A stretch of DNA of 64,000 nt from GCA-002050365 sp038235165. Lineage in GTDB: Bacteria; Acidobacteriota; Blastocatellia; Pyrinomonadales; Pyrinomonadaceae. The position numbers were made by a program, and so were the translations under genes. This document shows, piece by piece, positions 14,745 through 22,917 of this stretch (position 1 is its first letter; each line of letters opens with the position of its first letter). The notes under the pieces were generated by a model, which did no database searches, was not told where the DNA came from, and saw only the letters and a list, made by a program, of their open reading frames with translations. The stretch spans positions 3,578-67,577 of the forward strand of contig JBBSUG010000024.1 in assembly GCA_038235165.1 (NCBI GenBank), read 5' to 3'.

Positions 14745-14927
14745 ATGAATAAAAAGCTATTCCCGGTTCAGGTCTTTATCTTAATCGTTTTAGGTGCAAC
14801 CGGATTATTCCGATTCTCCGAGGGTGTGCGAACGGTTGACGTGATCGGATTATTTGCAAGCGGTATGGTTTGCGGCGCGGCGTTGGTCTGGATCGTCGTC
14901 GCTCTCAAAGGTAAGTCGAAGCAATAA
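14745..14927 (+). CDS. Small two-helix membrane protein
   Basis: A 60-residue protein with two hydrophobic helices (about residues 5-22 and 28-53) and a short lysine-rich tail, KGKSKQ. It is co-transcribed with the XRE repressor. No family was recognised. Small membrane proteins next to a repressor may act in superinfection exclusion or signalling, but nothing in the sequence proves that. Confidence 0.55.
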   Translation: MNKKLFPVQVFILIVLGATGLFRFSEGVRTVDVIGLFASGMVCGAALVWIVVALKGKSKQ

Positions 14928-15002
14928 AAAAATAAAAAAAGCCGCCGGTTCTGACAAACCAGCGACTTCGATCTTTGATAACTAAATATCTAAATACCCT
15001 TT

Positions 15003-15018
15003 AAGCAAAAGCAGTCTA
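15003..15018 (+). repeat. Inverted copy of the integrase 3' end sequence
   Basis: AAGCAAAAGCAGTCTA here is identical to the minus-strand sequence at 3630-3615, the last codons of the integrase. In both places a GCAACCG motif follows after 17 to 20 bases. The two ends of the element therefore carry related sequences in inverted orientation, which is not the usual att arrangement. Confidence 0.5.
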
Positions 15019-15047
15019 TCAAATTCTTTTGACCGACTGCAACCGCC

Positions 15048-15063
15048 TGTATCTGATAATGTA
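15048..15063 (+). other. Candidate right attachment site
   Basis: TGTATCTGATAATGTA is the partner of 3573-3588 in direct orientation. It lies past the last element gene and before the Kir channel gene. The three central mismatches keep confidence low. Confidence 0.3.
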
Positions 15064-15082
15064 TCTGTTACCTGTTACTTTG

Positions 15083-15132
15083 GAGTGATATGCAGTGACA
15101 AAAGATAGTCCTTTGTTCTTTGTATATCACTC
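15083..15132. repeat. 50-bp imperfect palindrome at the right end of the element
   Basis: GAGTGATAT (15083-15091) and ATATCACTC (15124-15132) pair perfectly, and the inner segments (ACAAAAG with CTTTGT) also pair. It could terminate the convergent Kir channel transcript or be a folded recombination substrate. Little else is visible between 14928 and 15210. Confidence 0.45.
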
Positions 15133-15210
15133 TATAACACTTGGTAAGTATCAGTAAATAAAGGCTTAAAAGATTCCGGTAAACATTTTGTGTAGTCCTT
15201 TTCTTCAATA

Positions 15211-16182
15211 TTAAACTTCTTCAATTTTGGACAATTTCCTGACATCAATCGAAACTGAGTCTCCAGCTTCGGTTTTGTTGTAGAGACTGATAAATTTTGC
15301 GTTCCAGATGATTTCCGCCGGTTTGAATGATGTTCGGGTATGAACTGTCTGCGCGAAATCTTCGTCAATCGCCGTCATCAAAATCAGAATTTCAGCATCC
15401 GAATTAACCAATTCCTCGTGCGTGATGCCGTTGAGCGGACTTTCCTCGGTAATCGGGTGAACGACCGTCCAGCCGAGCGGGAAGAAAGAAACTTTTTCTC
15501 GTTCCAAAACCAACGGCTCGAACCGGCGGACAACCTGCCCGTTTTCAGTAATAAATCGTGCCAAGAAAACCTGCGCCGCAACTTCGATCAATTGGCTCGA
15601 ACGCATATTCACCAGACGGAACATCAACGCCGTTCCGTTTTGGTAGGGAGCGATAACGGCTCGTTCGCTGAAGAGGACGCGAGCCGTCGGGCGCGAAAAA
15701 CGGGCAAAAAACATTCCCGTCACCAGGGCTTGCAACAAAATACTGCTAATTGATTCGACCGTCACGAACGAGTTGGCGAGTGTGCCGACCGGTGCGATTG
15801 TCCCGTAGCCGATAGTGCCGAAAGTTTCTACGCTGAAAAAAAACGCCCGCAGAAAATGGCTGGTCATCGGCGGGTCGGTCGTTTCGACGATGGCATTTTC
15901 TCCGCACAGCATAAAAATTACGGCGAAAATCACATTGATGCTCAAATAAAGTCCGACGACCACAACGAGAAATTTCCACCACGACATCGTTAAAAGCAGA
16001 TGATATAAATTTCTTCCGGCGAAACTTCTCAAACCTTTGCGCCGGACGTTAAAAGAACCGTCCTGATTGATAAATCGCAGACGGCTCTCGAGGGCGACGA
16101 CCGAACCGAAGCCGAGATCGCGGTTGACTTCGTTGGCAAAGGCATCATTTGTAGTCATTTTATCGGGAATTTGATTGTGCAT
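15211..16182 (-). CDS. Inward-rectifier potassium channel (KirBac-type)
   Basis: Forms a tetrameric K+ channel in the inner membrane. The 323-residue protein has an outer helix (about 70-92), a pore helix and selectivity filter TIGYGT (123-128), an inner helix (about 135-160) and a long C-terminal cytoplasmic beta-sandwich, as in KirBac proteins. Segments such as MFRLVNMRSSQLIEV and GWTVVHPITEESPL are typical of that cytoplasmic domain. It is chromosomal, and its 3' end abuts the right end of the integrated element. Ligand control cannot be told. Confidence 0.9.
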   Translation of the reverse strand: MHNQIPDKMTTNDAFANEVNRDLGFGSVVALESRLRFINQDGSFNVRRKGLRSFAGRNLYHLLLTMSWWKFLVVVVGLYLSINVIFAVIFMLCGENAIVETTDPPMTSHFLRAFFFSVETFGTIGYGTIAPVGTLANSFVTVESISSILLQALVTGMFFARFSRPTARVLFSERAVIAPYQNGTALMFRLVNMRSSQLIEVAAQVFLARFITENGQVVRRFEPLVLEREKVSFFPLGWTVVHPITEESPLNGITHEELVNSDAEILILMTAIDEDFAQTVHTRTSFKPAEIIWNAKFISLYNKTEAGDSVSIDVRKLSKIEEV

Positions 16183-16381
16183 CGAAGTTATCGGTATCGC
16201 AAATTTTGCTTAATTATAAAATATAACAAATTTCGCGCTCCAAATTCTCTTGTCAACGGCAAAAATATCTGTTTAAATTTAAAGTCAGGGGAGTTTAATT
16301 TTTCAGTAGTGAGAAGCCAGGTTTTTGAGGGCAGGAAAGAAAGTCGGGAAATGTTTGACGGAAATCCGCGCGCCCCCGAAA

Positions 16382-16771
16382 TTAGTTTACAAGGGATTTT
16401 AGATTAAGCAGTTCTTCGACCGTTTCCGTGAGAATGTCGAGGTCGTTGGGTTTCACCAGAAACTTTGTCGCGCCCGCGTCGAGCGCATTTTCGCCGTCAA
16501 CATCGCGTGCCATTCCGGTAAAAAATACAATCGGCGTGATCTGATCGGTTTGACGAATCTTTCGGCACAAATCGATACCACTCATTTCAGGCAGCCGAAA
16601 GTCGAGAATATACAAATCGAATGCTTTTTCGGCGATCAGTTTTAACGCTTCGGTTGCGGTTGAAGCCGCCGTCACGCGACATTTTTCATTCGCCGTGTGA
16701 ACCATCAGTGTAACTAATTCGCAGGAGTCATCGTTATCATCAACACACAGAATTTGCCGACAATCATCCAT
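16382..16771 (-). CDS. Stand-alone response regulator receiver protein
   Basis: A 129-residue CheY-like receiver with no output domain. Acid pocket D11-D12, phospho-acceptor D57 (LYILDFRLPEMSG), T85 (VFFTGMA) and K107 (FLVKPND) are all present, so it should be phosphorylated by a partner histidine kinase that is not in this window. Such single-domain regulators act through protein contacts, for example on motility or kinase networks. The 200-bp gap toward the channel gene holds no other gene. Confidence 0.88.
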   Translation of the reverse strand: MDDCRQILCVDDNDDSCELVTLMVHTANEKCRVTAASTATEALKLIAEKAFDLYILDFRLPEMSGIDLCRKIRQTDQITPIVFFTGMARDVDGENALDAGATKFLVKPNDLDILTETVEELLNLKSLVN

Positions 16772-16929
16772 ATTTTTACACAGGAAATTACAGAAACAGA
16801 TTTATTTTTTTACTAGAAAAAGATAACGAAATTTTATTTTTGACACAGTAATTTTTGTTTGTCTGTAATGTATATTACAAATTAACAACACAGTCAAGAT
16901 AAACTACCGGTCGCATAACTCAGCTAACT

Positions 16930-17748
16930 TCACACCGGTTTTTTACTTTCGACGTTTCGCGGGGGTGAAGTCTCTTTTTGATAATCGGGTTTGTTTTGGG
17001 ATACCGACGAAGCCGGATTAGGTTTCGGCTTGTTGTGGAAATCTTTCACTTCCTGTGGTTTGAGCCTTCGATAAGCACCTACGGGCAACAATTTATCGCT
17101 GATATGTCCGATAGAAATGCGCCGCAATTTGACGACCGAATTGCCGATTATGTCAAACATTTGGCGAATTTGCTGATTATGACCTTCGTGGAGCGTAATT
17201 TCATACCAGCCGTTTTTCTTGGTCGGATTTAGCTCTTTAATCTCGGCAGGGGCTGTCTTAAAACCGTCTTCGAGAAGAATGCCGCGCCGCAGTTTGTTGA
17301 TCGCATTCTCGTTCGGTAAACCCTTCACCTTCACATTGTAAACTTTCGGGATTTTTTTCGAAGATGCGACAAAATTTGTAAATTTTCCGTCGTTGGTAAG
17401 AATTATCAAACCTTCCGTATTGTAATCGAGCCGACCGACCGGGTGAAGTTTTCCAAACTGGGTTGGAATCAAATCAATTACCAATTTTCTGCCTTCCGGG
17501 TCGGCGGCACTCGACAAATAACCTTTCGGTTTATTGAGCAGAAAATAAAGGTCTTCGCGCTTTTCGAGCAGCGGATTAATCAGTTTGCCGCTCACTTTAA
17601 TATGATCGGTTTCAGGATTAGCCTTGGTGCCGGGTTCGGTAATAATCTCGCCGTTGACGGTTACATCGCCGTCCGCAATCATTCGTTCCGCTTTGCGGCG
17701 CGAGGCGATACCCGCCTGCGCGATTAGTTTCTGAAGTCTTTCTTCCAT
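16930..17748 (-). CDS. rluB: Pseudouridine synthase, RluB/RsuA family
   Basis: Converts a uridine of ribosomal RNA to pseudouridine. The start is ATG 17748; a TTG upstream is less likely. The 272 residues contain an N-terminal S4 RNA-binding domain (MEERLQKLIAQAGIASRRKA, residues 1-60) and a catalytic domain with GRLDYNTEGLIILTND, where D108 is the nucleophile. The last 40 residues are a Pro/Lys/Ser-rich tail without structure. Assignment to 23S-modifying RluB rather than the 16S enzyme RsuA rests on general appearance. Confidence 0.85.
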   Translation of the reverse strand: MEERLQKLIAQAGIASRRKAERMIADGDVTVNGEIITEPGTKANPETDHIKVSGKLINPLLEKREDLYFLLNKPKGYLSSAADPEGRKLVIDLIPTQFGKLHPVGRLDYNTEGLIILTNDGKFTNFVASSKKIPKVYNVKVKGLPNENAINKLRRGILLEDGFKTAPAEIKELNPTKKNGWYEITLHEGHNQQIRQMFDIIGNSVVKLRRISIGHISDKLLPVGAYRRLKPQEVKDFHNKPKPNPASSVSQNKPDYQKETSPPRNVESKKPV

Positions 17749-17760
17749 AAGAAACAATTG

Positions 17761-17786
17761 TAAATGGTAAATGGTTAATGGTAAAT
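17761..17786. repeat. Heptamer tandem repeat upstream of rluB
   Basis: TAAATGG TAAATGG TTAATGG TAAAT has a clear 7-bp period. It lies directly upstream of the rluB start codon, in its leader or promoter. It belongs to the window-wide heptamer repeat class. Confidence 0.7.
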
Positions 17787-17831
17787 ACGAAGAAGCGAAT
17801 TCTGAATTTTTCGTTCATTTATCATTATTCT

Positions 17832-19181
17832 TTATTTCTCTCTCGGCAGCACCGGCACGAATTTGTCCATCGAAGCGTTGATCTGCAAGTAAATCTGCGT
17901 TTCGCGCGGAATCAAAGTGCGCCAACCAGCCCCGCCGCGACGGATGTAACCGGCTAACTTTGCAGGATTTGAATTGTAGCCCGCCGACATCAATTCAGCA
18001 GGTGTGGCGATGCCGTTTTCAATCGCGTTGTAAATAGTCTCACTGGCAATTAAATCGCTCCAAGTCATCTGCATATAAAGCAGCATTGCCTCGGCAGCGT
18101 TGACGTGATCGCGCATTCCGTCAACAAAATCCGGCATCAGGTTGACGGCGTAATACCGCGAACGAATCATCCGGTAGGTCGAAGGAATCATCTGCACCAT
18201 TCCGCCCGCCCCGGCACTGCTGACCGAATAACGATATGTTTGTCCTTCGTTGAGAGCGTAAAGCGCAAAAATATCGTTGTAAATAACCGGATGCGCTTCT
18301 TTGCGAAAACGAAGATGGTCAACGTGTTCAACCACTGACAACCGCTCGGCATTATCCGTCACCTGCGGTGAAATAAAAATACCTTTTCTCCGCAAATTCT
18401 CGCGTGCCAGGTCAATCGTATTTCGCACGTAAAGCCGTCCCGCGCTGACGACTTCGGGCGTGACGATACCGGCGTGAGTCGAAATATAATAAGCGGTTTC
18501 CATATAAACTCCGTCGCGGACGACCGGATACTGTACGAGCAGCGGCAGGTGTGCGCGGTTTTCCGCGTCAATTACCATCACTGGCGTATTGACACCATTA
18601 ACGCGAAGGATACGAATTTTAATGAACTTGCCGCCTTCGGTCGTCGTCATAAGTTCCGCATCGGGCGACAAAAATGCGTCCTTAGTCATCACGGTATAAT
18701 CAATTTTGGCGGTTTCATAATCGTAAAAAGCCAAACGAACTACTTCAGTCATCAAATAATTGGCGGTGATGGCGGTCGAAATCGGACGCGCCGTCATTTG
18801 CCGTTTGGCTTCGGCAATTCTCTTTTTGATTTCTTTAAAGCTTAGAGGTTTATAAAACACGGGCGGCGGCGGCGTGTTAGCCGCCGGATAAGTTGCCGTG
18901 CCGAGATTAACAATATTTTGCAGCGGTGTCGGCACTGGTTTCGCCATTAGTACCGGCGTTGACATCGGCATTGGTGTTGAAATCGGGGTTGGGGTTGGTG
19001 CCGGCAAATTATCCTTTGTAATCACGACGACATTTTTCGCCGGTGTCGGAGTTGGTGTCGGTGTCGGATTCATCAAAATACGGCTTCGCGTAAGTTTTTC
19101 AGTGGACGTATTCGACTGCGAAAATGCGGAAAAGGGAAGCAGAACGAAGACACAGAATCCGATTAAAACTTTTAGTTTCAT
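17832..19181 (-). CDS. Secreted lytic transglycosylase-like (SLT) protein
   Basis: A 449-residue exported protein: signal peptide (1-21, ending AFSQS), a Pro/Thr spacer of PTPTPTP type (about 35-90), a middle region, and a C-terminal SLT-like domain. SSAGAGGMVQMIPSTYRMIR corresponds to the family's SSAGAxGLMQxxP motif, and the later SAGYNSNPAKL corresponds to AYNAGP. Glu in LNEGQTY before it may be the catalytic acid. It probably cleaves peptidoglycan glycan strands in the periplasm. The domain is divergent, so enzymatic activity is not certain. Confidence 0.7.
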   Translation of the reverse strand: MKLKVLIGFCVFVLLPFSAFSQSNTSTEKLTRSRILMNPTPTPTPTPAKNVVVITKDNLPAPTPTPISTPMPMSTPVLMAKPVPTPLQNIVNLGTATYPAANTPPPPVFYKPLSFKEIKKRIAEAKRQMTARPISTAITANYLMTEVVRLAFYDYETAKIDYTVMTKDAFLSPDAELMTTTEGGKFIKIRILRVNGVNTPVMVIDAENRAHLPLLVQYPVVRDGVYMETAYYISTHAGIVTPEVVSAGRLYVRNTIDLARENLRRKGIFISPQVTDNAERLSVVEHVDHLRFRKEAHPVIYNDIFALYALNEGQTYRYSVSSAGAGGMVQMIPSTYRMIRSRYYAVNLMPDFVDGMRDHVNAAEAMLLYMQMTWSDLIASETIYNAIENGIATPAELMSAGYNSNPAKLAGYIRRGGAGWRTLIPRETQIYLQINASMDKFVPVLPREK

Positions 19182-19353
19182 AATTGTTTTGCAGAGTTTG
19201 GAAATTGGCGGCGCGATTGCCGTTGAATATTATTGAAAATGCGAAATACTGGTGGTTCGCAATTATAAAGATTCGCTTATTAAACAAAAGGTTGTCAAAT
19301 GATGAGGAATTAATTATAGTTCCAACAAGTTTTCGTTATGGATGGTTTAAGTT

Positions 19354-19382
19354 TGTCGTCGCGGTTGAATTACGGTATAAAT
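19354..19382 (+). promoter_or_regulatory. Candidate glmM promoter
   Basis: TTGTCG (19354-19359) and TATAAA (19377-19382) are 17 bp apart and lie about 45 bp ahead of the glmM ATG. The -35 box matches consensus at four of six positions. Confidence 0.4.
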
Positions 19383-19426
19383 AAAGTTTTTGTTGTCGGA
19401 ACTAAAACAACAGGGACAGCTTTATT

Positions 19427-20773
19427 ATGAAAAAATTATTTGGAACGGACGGAATGCGCGGCGAAGCCGGTGTGTTTCCGCTTGATGAAAACACGATTGA
19501 AGTTGTCGGCAATTCACTGGCGCGGCAATTCCGCGAAAAACTCGGCAGGGAACCGCGTTTTGTGACCGGGCGCGACACGCGCGAGTCGGGAACGTGGATT
19601 GAAACGGCGTTTTCCCGGGGCGCAAATGCTGCCGGCGCACACTGCGAATCCGCCCAAGTTATCACTACTCCGGGCATTGCCTTTCTGACCCTCAGCAATG
19701 ATTTTGACGCGGGAATCGTTATCAGCGCGTCGCACAATCCGTTCGCCGACAACGGTATCAAAATATTCTCGCCGAGCGGTAGAAAACTCGACGAAGCGAC
19801 GGAACGGGAAATCGAGAAAGATATTCATAATAATTCCGCGTCTCAGGTTTCAGGTTCAAATTTCCAGGTTTCGGGTTCCAGAGCCGACCAAATGCAGCAG
19901 CAGTATTTAGATCATTTAGCCGGAGAATTCGGGACGCTTTCGCTTGATAAACTGAAAATGGTAATGGATTGCGCCAACGGTGCGGCATCTTATCTCGCGC
20001 CGGGACTTTTGGCAGGATTAGGCGCAGAAGTTTCCGCTTTTAATTGTCAGCCAGACGGTCGCAACATCAATGAAAATTGCGGTTCGCTGCATCTCGACAA
20101 TTTGCAAAAGAAAGTTCTGGAAGAAAAGGCGGATTTTGGGGTGGCGTTCGACGGCGATGCCGACCGTGCCTTATTTGTTGATGAAAAAGGGAATTTGGTG
20201 GACGGCGACGCAGTTTTGTGGATTATGGCAAATTTTCTGCAATCCAAAAATCAACTGAATCACCAAACCGTCGTTGCTACCGTGATGAGCAACATCGGGC
20301 TGGAAATTGCTCTCAATGCAAAAAATATCACACTGCTGCGAACGGCGGTCGGTGACAAATACGTTTTACAGGAGCTTCTGCAAACTGATTCGAGCGTCGG
20401 CGGCGAGCAGTCGGGACATATTATTTTCCCGAAAAAAAGTTTAGTCGGTGACGGGATGATGACGACTCTGTTTCTGCTCGAAGCGATGCGCGAACATAAT
20501 CAATCATTGTCGCAAATGACGGAGGGATTCACGCAATTTCCGCAGATTTTGGTCAACGTCAAAGTGAAGGAAAAACATCCTTTCGAGGAAGTTAAAGAAA
20601 TTGCCGCTGCCGCCGCCGTTGTCGAAAAACAACTCGGCGAAAAGGGTCGTCTGCTGCTTCGTTATTCGGGAACGGAAAACCTGGCGCGGGTGATGATTGA
20701 AGGTGAAAATCAGTCGGAAATCGAAATACAGGCGCATTCATTGGCGGAAGTTATCAAAAATAGTTTGAGGTGA
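19427..20773 (+). CDS. glmM: Phosphoglucosamine mutase
   Basis: Interconverts glucosamine-6-phosphate and glucosamine-1-phosphate for UDP-GlcNAc and cell-wall synthesis. The 448 residues show the N-terminal KLFGTDGMRG, the active-site serine loop ISASHNP with S102, the metal loop DGDADR near residue 245 and the phosphate-binding RYSGTEN near the C-terminus. An extra segment of about 14 residues (SASQVSGSNFQVSGSR) near residue 142 is encoded by a heptamer tandem repeat and lies between conserved helices, so it is probably a tolerated surface loop. Confidence 0.93.
   Translation: MKKLFGTDGMRGEAGVFPLDENTIEVVGNSLARQFREKLGREPRFVTGRDTRESGTWIETAFSRGANAAGAHCESAQVITTPGIAFLTLSNDFDAGIVISASHNPFADNGIKIFSPSGRKLDEATEREIEKDIHNNSASQVSGSNFQVSGSRADQMQQQYLDHLAGEFGTLSLDKLKMVMDCANGAASYLAPGLLAGLGAEVSAFNCQPDGRNINENCGSLHLDNLQKKVLEEKADFGVAFDGDADRALFVDEKGNLVDGDAVLWIMANFLQSKNQLNHQTVVATVMSNIGLEIALNAKNITLLRTAVGDKYVLQELLQTDSSVGGEQSGHIIFPKKSLVGDGMMTTLFLLEAMREHNQSLSQMTEGFTQFPQILVNVKVKEKHPFEEVKEIAAAAAVVEKQLGEKGRLLLRYSGTENLARVMIEGENQSEIEIQAHSLAEVIKNSLR
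19844..19878. repeat. Heptamer tandem repeat inside glmM
   Basis: CAGGTTT CAGGTTC AAATTTC CAGGTTT CGGGTTC: five 7-bp units in frame within glmM. They encode the duplicated QVSGS motif of the inserted loop. Confidence 0.75.
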
Positions 20774-20777
20774 AAAT

Positions 20778-21071
20778 ATGTTTGTCGTCCTTTACCGCTG
20801 GCGCATCAAACCGCAATTTGAACAGCAGTTTATTGCGGCGTGGTCGGAAATCTCCGCGAATTATCGGGAAATTTACGGTTCGCTCGGCTCACGACTACAT
20901 CGCGGGGACGACGGAATTTTCTACAGCTACGCGCAGTGGGAATCCGCCACACAGCGCGAAAACGCTTTTGCGAAAATGCCGCGCACCTCTGCCGCCGACA
21001 AAATGCGTGAAGCCATCGAAGAATCTTTTTCCGAAGTTTTATTGGAAATAGCTGCCGATTATTTGAAGTGA
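20778..21071 (+). CDS. ABM-domain (antibiotic biosynthesis monooxygenase-like) protein
   Basis: A 97-residue dimeric alpha+beta barrel protein by appearance: FVVLYRWRIKPQFEQQFIAA opens the first strand and helix, and IFYSYAQWESATQREN matches the second strand and helix of ABM-fold proteins. These include quinol monooxygenases and heme-degrading enzymes, but many members have no known reaction. It starts 4 bp after glmM and is probably co-transcribed, without an obvious link of function. Confidence 0.65.
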   Translation: MFVVLYRWRIKPQFEQQFIAAWSEISANYREIYGSLGSRLHRGDDGIFYSYAQWESATQRENAFAKMPRTSAADKMREAIEESFSEVLLEIAADYLK

Positions 21072-21120
21072 TAAAAAATCACATTTTCACGACTTGTCAT
21101 CGAAAGAATAAAATTGTATA

Positions 21121-21232
21121 TTTAACCAACTGAAACGATAGGTGAAACCTTCGTTTCAAGTGGTTGCTGGGGTGAGGACAGTAACTACGAATTGGCAGGT
21201 GCGGTACACTTCCACGTTGCTTCGCCTGCTCT
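21121..21232. ncRNA. Candidate structured RNA between convergent genes
   Basis: Consecutive pairings: an outer AACCAACT/AGTGGTT stem (21124-21131 with 21159-21165), inside it GAAACGA/TCGTTTC (21132-21138 with 21151-21157) capped by AGGT-GAA-ACCT, and a second stem GCAGGTG/CGCCTGC (21195-21201 with 21223-21229). The region holds no open frame and lies 50 bp past the ABM gene. It does not match any RNA class I recognise. The plus strand is more likely because it follows the rightward genes. Confidence 0.4.
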
Positions 21233-21347
21233 TAATTTTAAAACCGCCGTTTTTCCACTTATATCAATCGAAATAATTTTGACAGCTTGGCGAAAACTCC
21301 GGAAGTAAAAACAAACTCATTAATTTTTTCAATATTTTTATTTTTTA

Positions 21348-21932
21348 CTATGGGCGTTTTTTATTCACAAAATAGATCCGGCACGAACCCGTTACGGGCA
21401 TATCTTCAAAATCAACATCCAGTGCCTGATGTCCGATGATTACACGATACCAACCTGTTTTAGTGAAATATGGTTTTGATTTGTTGTAACCTTCACTGTC
21501 TAATTCTTCGCTTGCACCGCGAACTTTTTGCGTATCAAATTCAATATCAGTTAGTTTTTCGAAATCGTCAGGCGAAATAAACGGGAAATAGTATCTGTCA
21601 TTTGCCGTCAAAAAGTAAAAATCTCTCGTTTTTTCGTTGTAAATTGCAAAGTTATGTCCGTGCGACTTCTTAAATGAAATTTTTAAAGTTTCACTACGAT
21701 ATATTTTTTCAGGTGAACAATTTATTATTTCATTTCCTTCTTCTGAATTTTCATCATCAATTGCATTTATTTGATTGCTTTTGACATTGACCGTGGGTTC
21801 CGCACTAACATTCGTGACTGTCGGTTGAACCGTTGCGGAATATTGATTATTTATCCCAGCCGAACGACTCAGATCACAACTGCAAGATAAAATAAAGAAA
21901 GTTAAAAACACTATTAAATCTAATATTTTCAT
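21348..21932 (-). CDS. Putative lipoprotein, unknown function
   Basis: A 194-residue protein with a short hydrophobic leader ending in a lipobox-like FILSC (Cys near 17), so it is likely lipid-anchored after export. The middle is Asn/Ser/Thr-rich (TVQPTVTNVSAEPTVNVKSN) and the C-terminal part has beta-type segments with GWYRVIIGHQALDVDFEDM. No domain was recognised. It lies 7 bp downstream of the broken M15-like gene and is probably co-transcribed with it. Confidence 0.55.
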   Translation of the reverse strand: MKILDLIVFLTFFILSCSCDLSRSAGINNQYSATVQPTVTNVSAEPTVNVKSNQINAIDDENSEEGNEIINCSPEKIYRSETLKISFKKSHGHNFAIYNEKTRDFYFLTANDRYYFPFISPDDFEKLTDIEFDTQKVRGASEELDSEGYNKSKPYFTKTGWYRVIIGHQALDVDFEDMPVTGSCRIYFVNKKRP

Positions 21933-21939
21933 AAATCTC

Positions 21940-22917
21940 CTATTTGAACTTTATGTGAATGTGCAGCGGTTTAGTTTCTCTTAAAGCTGAAAATCCTGTT
22001 ACTTCCTTTGCTATTTCCATCATTATCTTTTGATTTGGACCACTCATTGGCAATATTCTTGTTGCTATATCACCTACAATTGCAATGTCAATCGCACCTG
22101 CCTGTTGATGGTCTGAAAATAGAGTCCCCTTTTCAAAATATTTTTGAATTACTTCCGCCATTTTTTGAACAGTTACCGTTTTCGATTCCCCTTTTTTGAT
22201 TATTGCAAGCATCTCATTGGCTTTCCATCTGCTATATTGACTGAGGATTTTATCTCCGCTCATATAAACAATGTACATCGCGGCGGCTTGACGATATGCG
22301 CTTCTTATTCCACTGTTGACATTAAATTTTTCTTTCGTTTTCGCAAAATACAAGGGTCCGATTTTGTCCAGCACGGCAATCGCATCGGCTTCGAGAACAA
22401 TATTCGCGTCAATTGTATAATATGGACTCGAAGTTGTGCCGTTTGTCTCTGTCGTTTCGCAAACAGCATTATCTTTGGCGGTCACGGCACTTTTGAATCC
22501 TTGAAAGGTAAGTAACCCGATAAGTGCTTGAGTTGCCAGCAGATCACTGTCGAAATCTATTTTTGCCTCGCCATTCGGAGTCAGACAGACCGGCTTGATC
22601 GAACATTTTAATAGATATTCATAGTCTTCACCATCAGGAGTGATGACAACGGTCGGGAAAAGCATCGAACCCGTGTTCAATATTAAAGGCGGCGGAACGT
22701 AAGTTATTCCGCTTGACTTTTTTCGATAAGCGATAAGCGATCAAATAGCCGCGTTTGTCTCTATGTCGGCAACTCCGGTCTCCCGAAGATTATATGTTCT
22801 ATCAAACAAATTTGTTCCGTAATTATTCTGCGCCCGGATGAGCATCCACTGAATAATCGTCACATCCGGCGGCATGTTTCTGCCGCCTAAGCCGACTGAG
22901 TTCGTGATAAAAGCCAT
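21940..22917 (-). pseudogene. Peptidoglycan-binding/M15-like peptidase gene broken by an in-frame TGA
   Basis: From ATG 22917 the frame encodes 58 residues (SVGLGGRNMPPDVTIIQWML...) typical of the N-terminal peptidoglycan-binding module of secreted or T6SS-linked hydrolases, then meets TGA 22741-22743. The same frame continues without a gap to 21940. It includes SDHQQAGAID, a variant of the SxHxxGxAxD zinc motif, and the final HIHIKF with the HxH motif of M15/VanY-type peptidases. The TGA sits in a heptamer repeat at the domain linker. The second half could be re-started from TTG 22680, so residual function is possible. Confidence 0.65.
22724..22744. repeat. Heptamer tandem repeat at the stop codon of the M15-like gene
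   Basis: CGATAAG CGATAAG CGATCAA (plus strand) has a 7-bp period and its last unit contains the complement of the interrupting TGA. Confidence 0.6.

Larger units (their letters stand above)
3573..15063. mobile_element. Integrated phage-satellite-like element (about 11.5 kb)
   Basis: The region begins with a tyrosine integrase facing outward and carries excisionase-like, TOPRIM, helicase, DUF5681, terminase, coiled-coil and XRE repressor genes. No portal, capsid, protease or tail gene was recognised. Candidate ends are TGTATCTAACTATGTA (3573-3588) and TGTATCTGATAATGTA (15048-15063), in direct orientation and matching at 13 of 16 positions. No tRNA gene lies at either end. It sits between ribE and a Kir channel gene. 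The mobile nature is well supported; the exact ends are tentative. Confidence 0.75.

Noticed and set aside
3615..15018. AAGCAAAAGCAGTCTA as the att core of the element
   Set aside because: The two copies are in inverted orientation, while integrase-made junctions are direct repeats; the weaker direct match at 3573/15048 was kept as candidate instead.
15132..15368. 78-residue open frame on the minus strand
   Set aside because: It lies mostly inside the Kir channel gene in another frame and has the composition of a shadow frame.
22741..22743. Selenocysteine or readthrough at the in-frame TGA
   Set aside because: The TGA is in an unconserved linker made of heptamer repeats and no SECIS-like hairpin follows it; a nonsense change is simpler.
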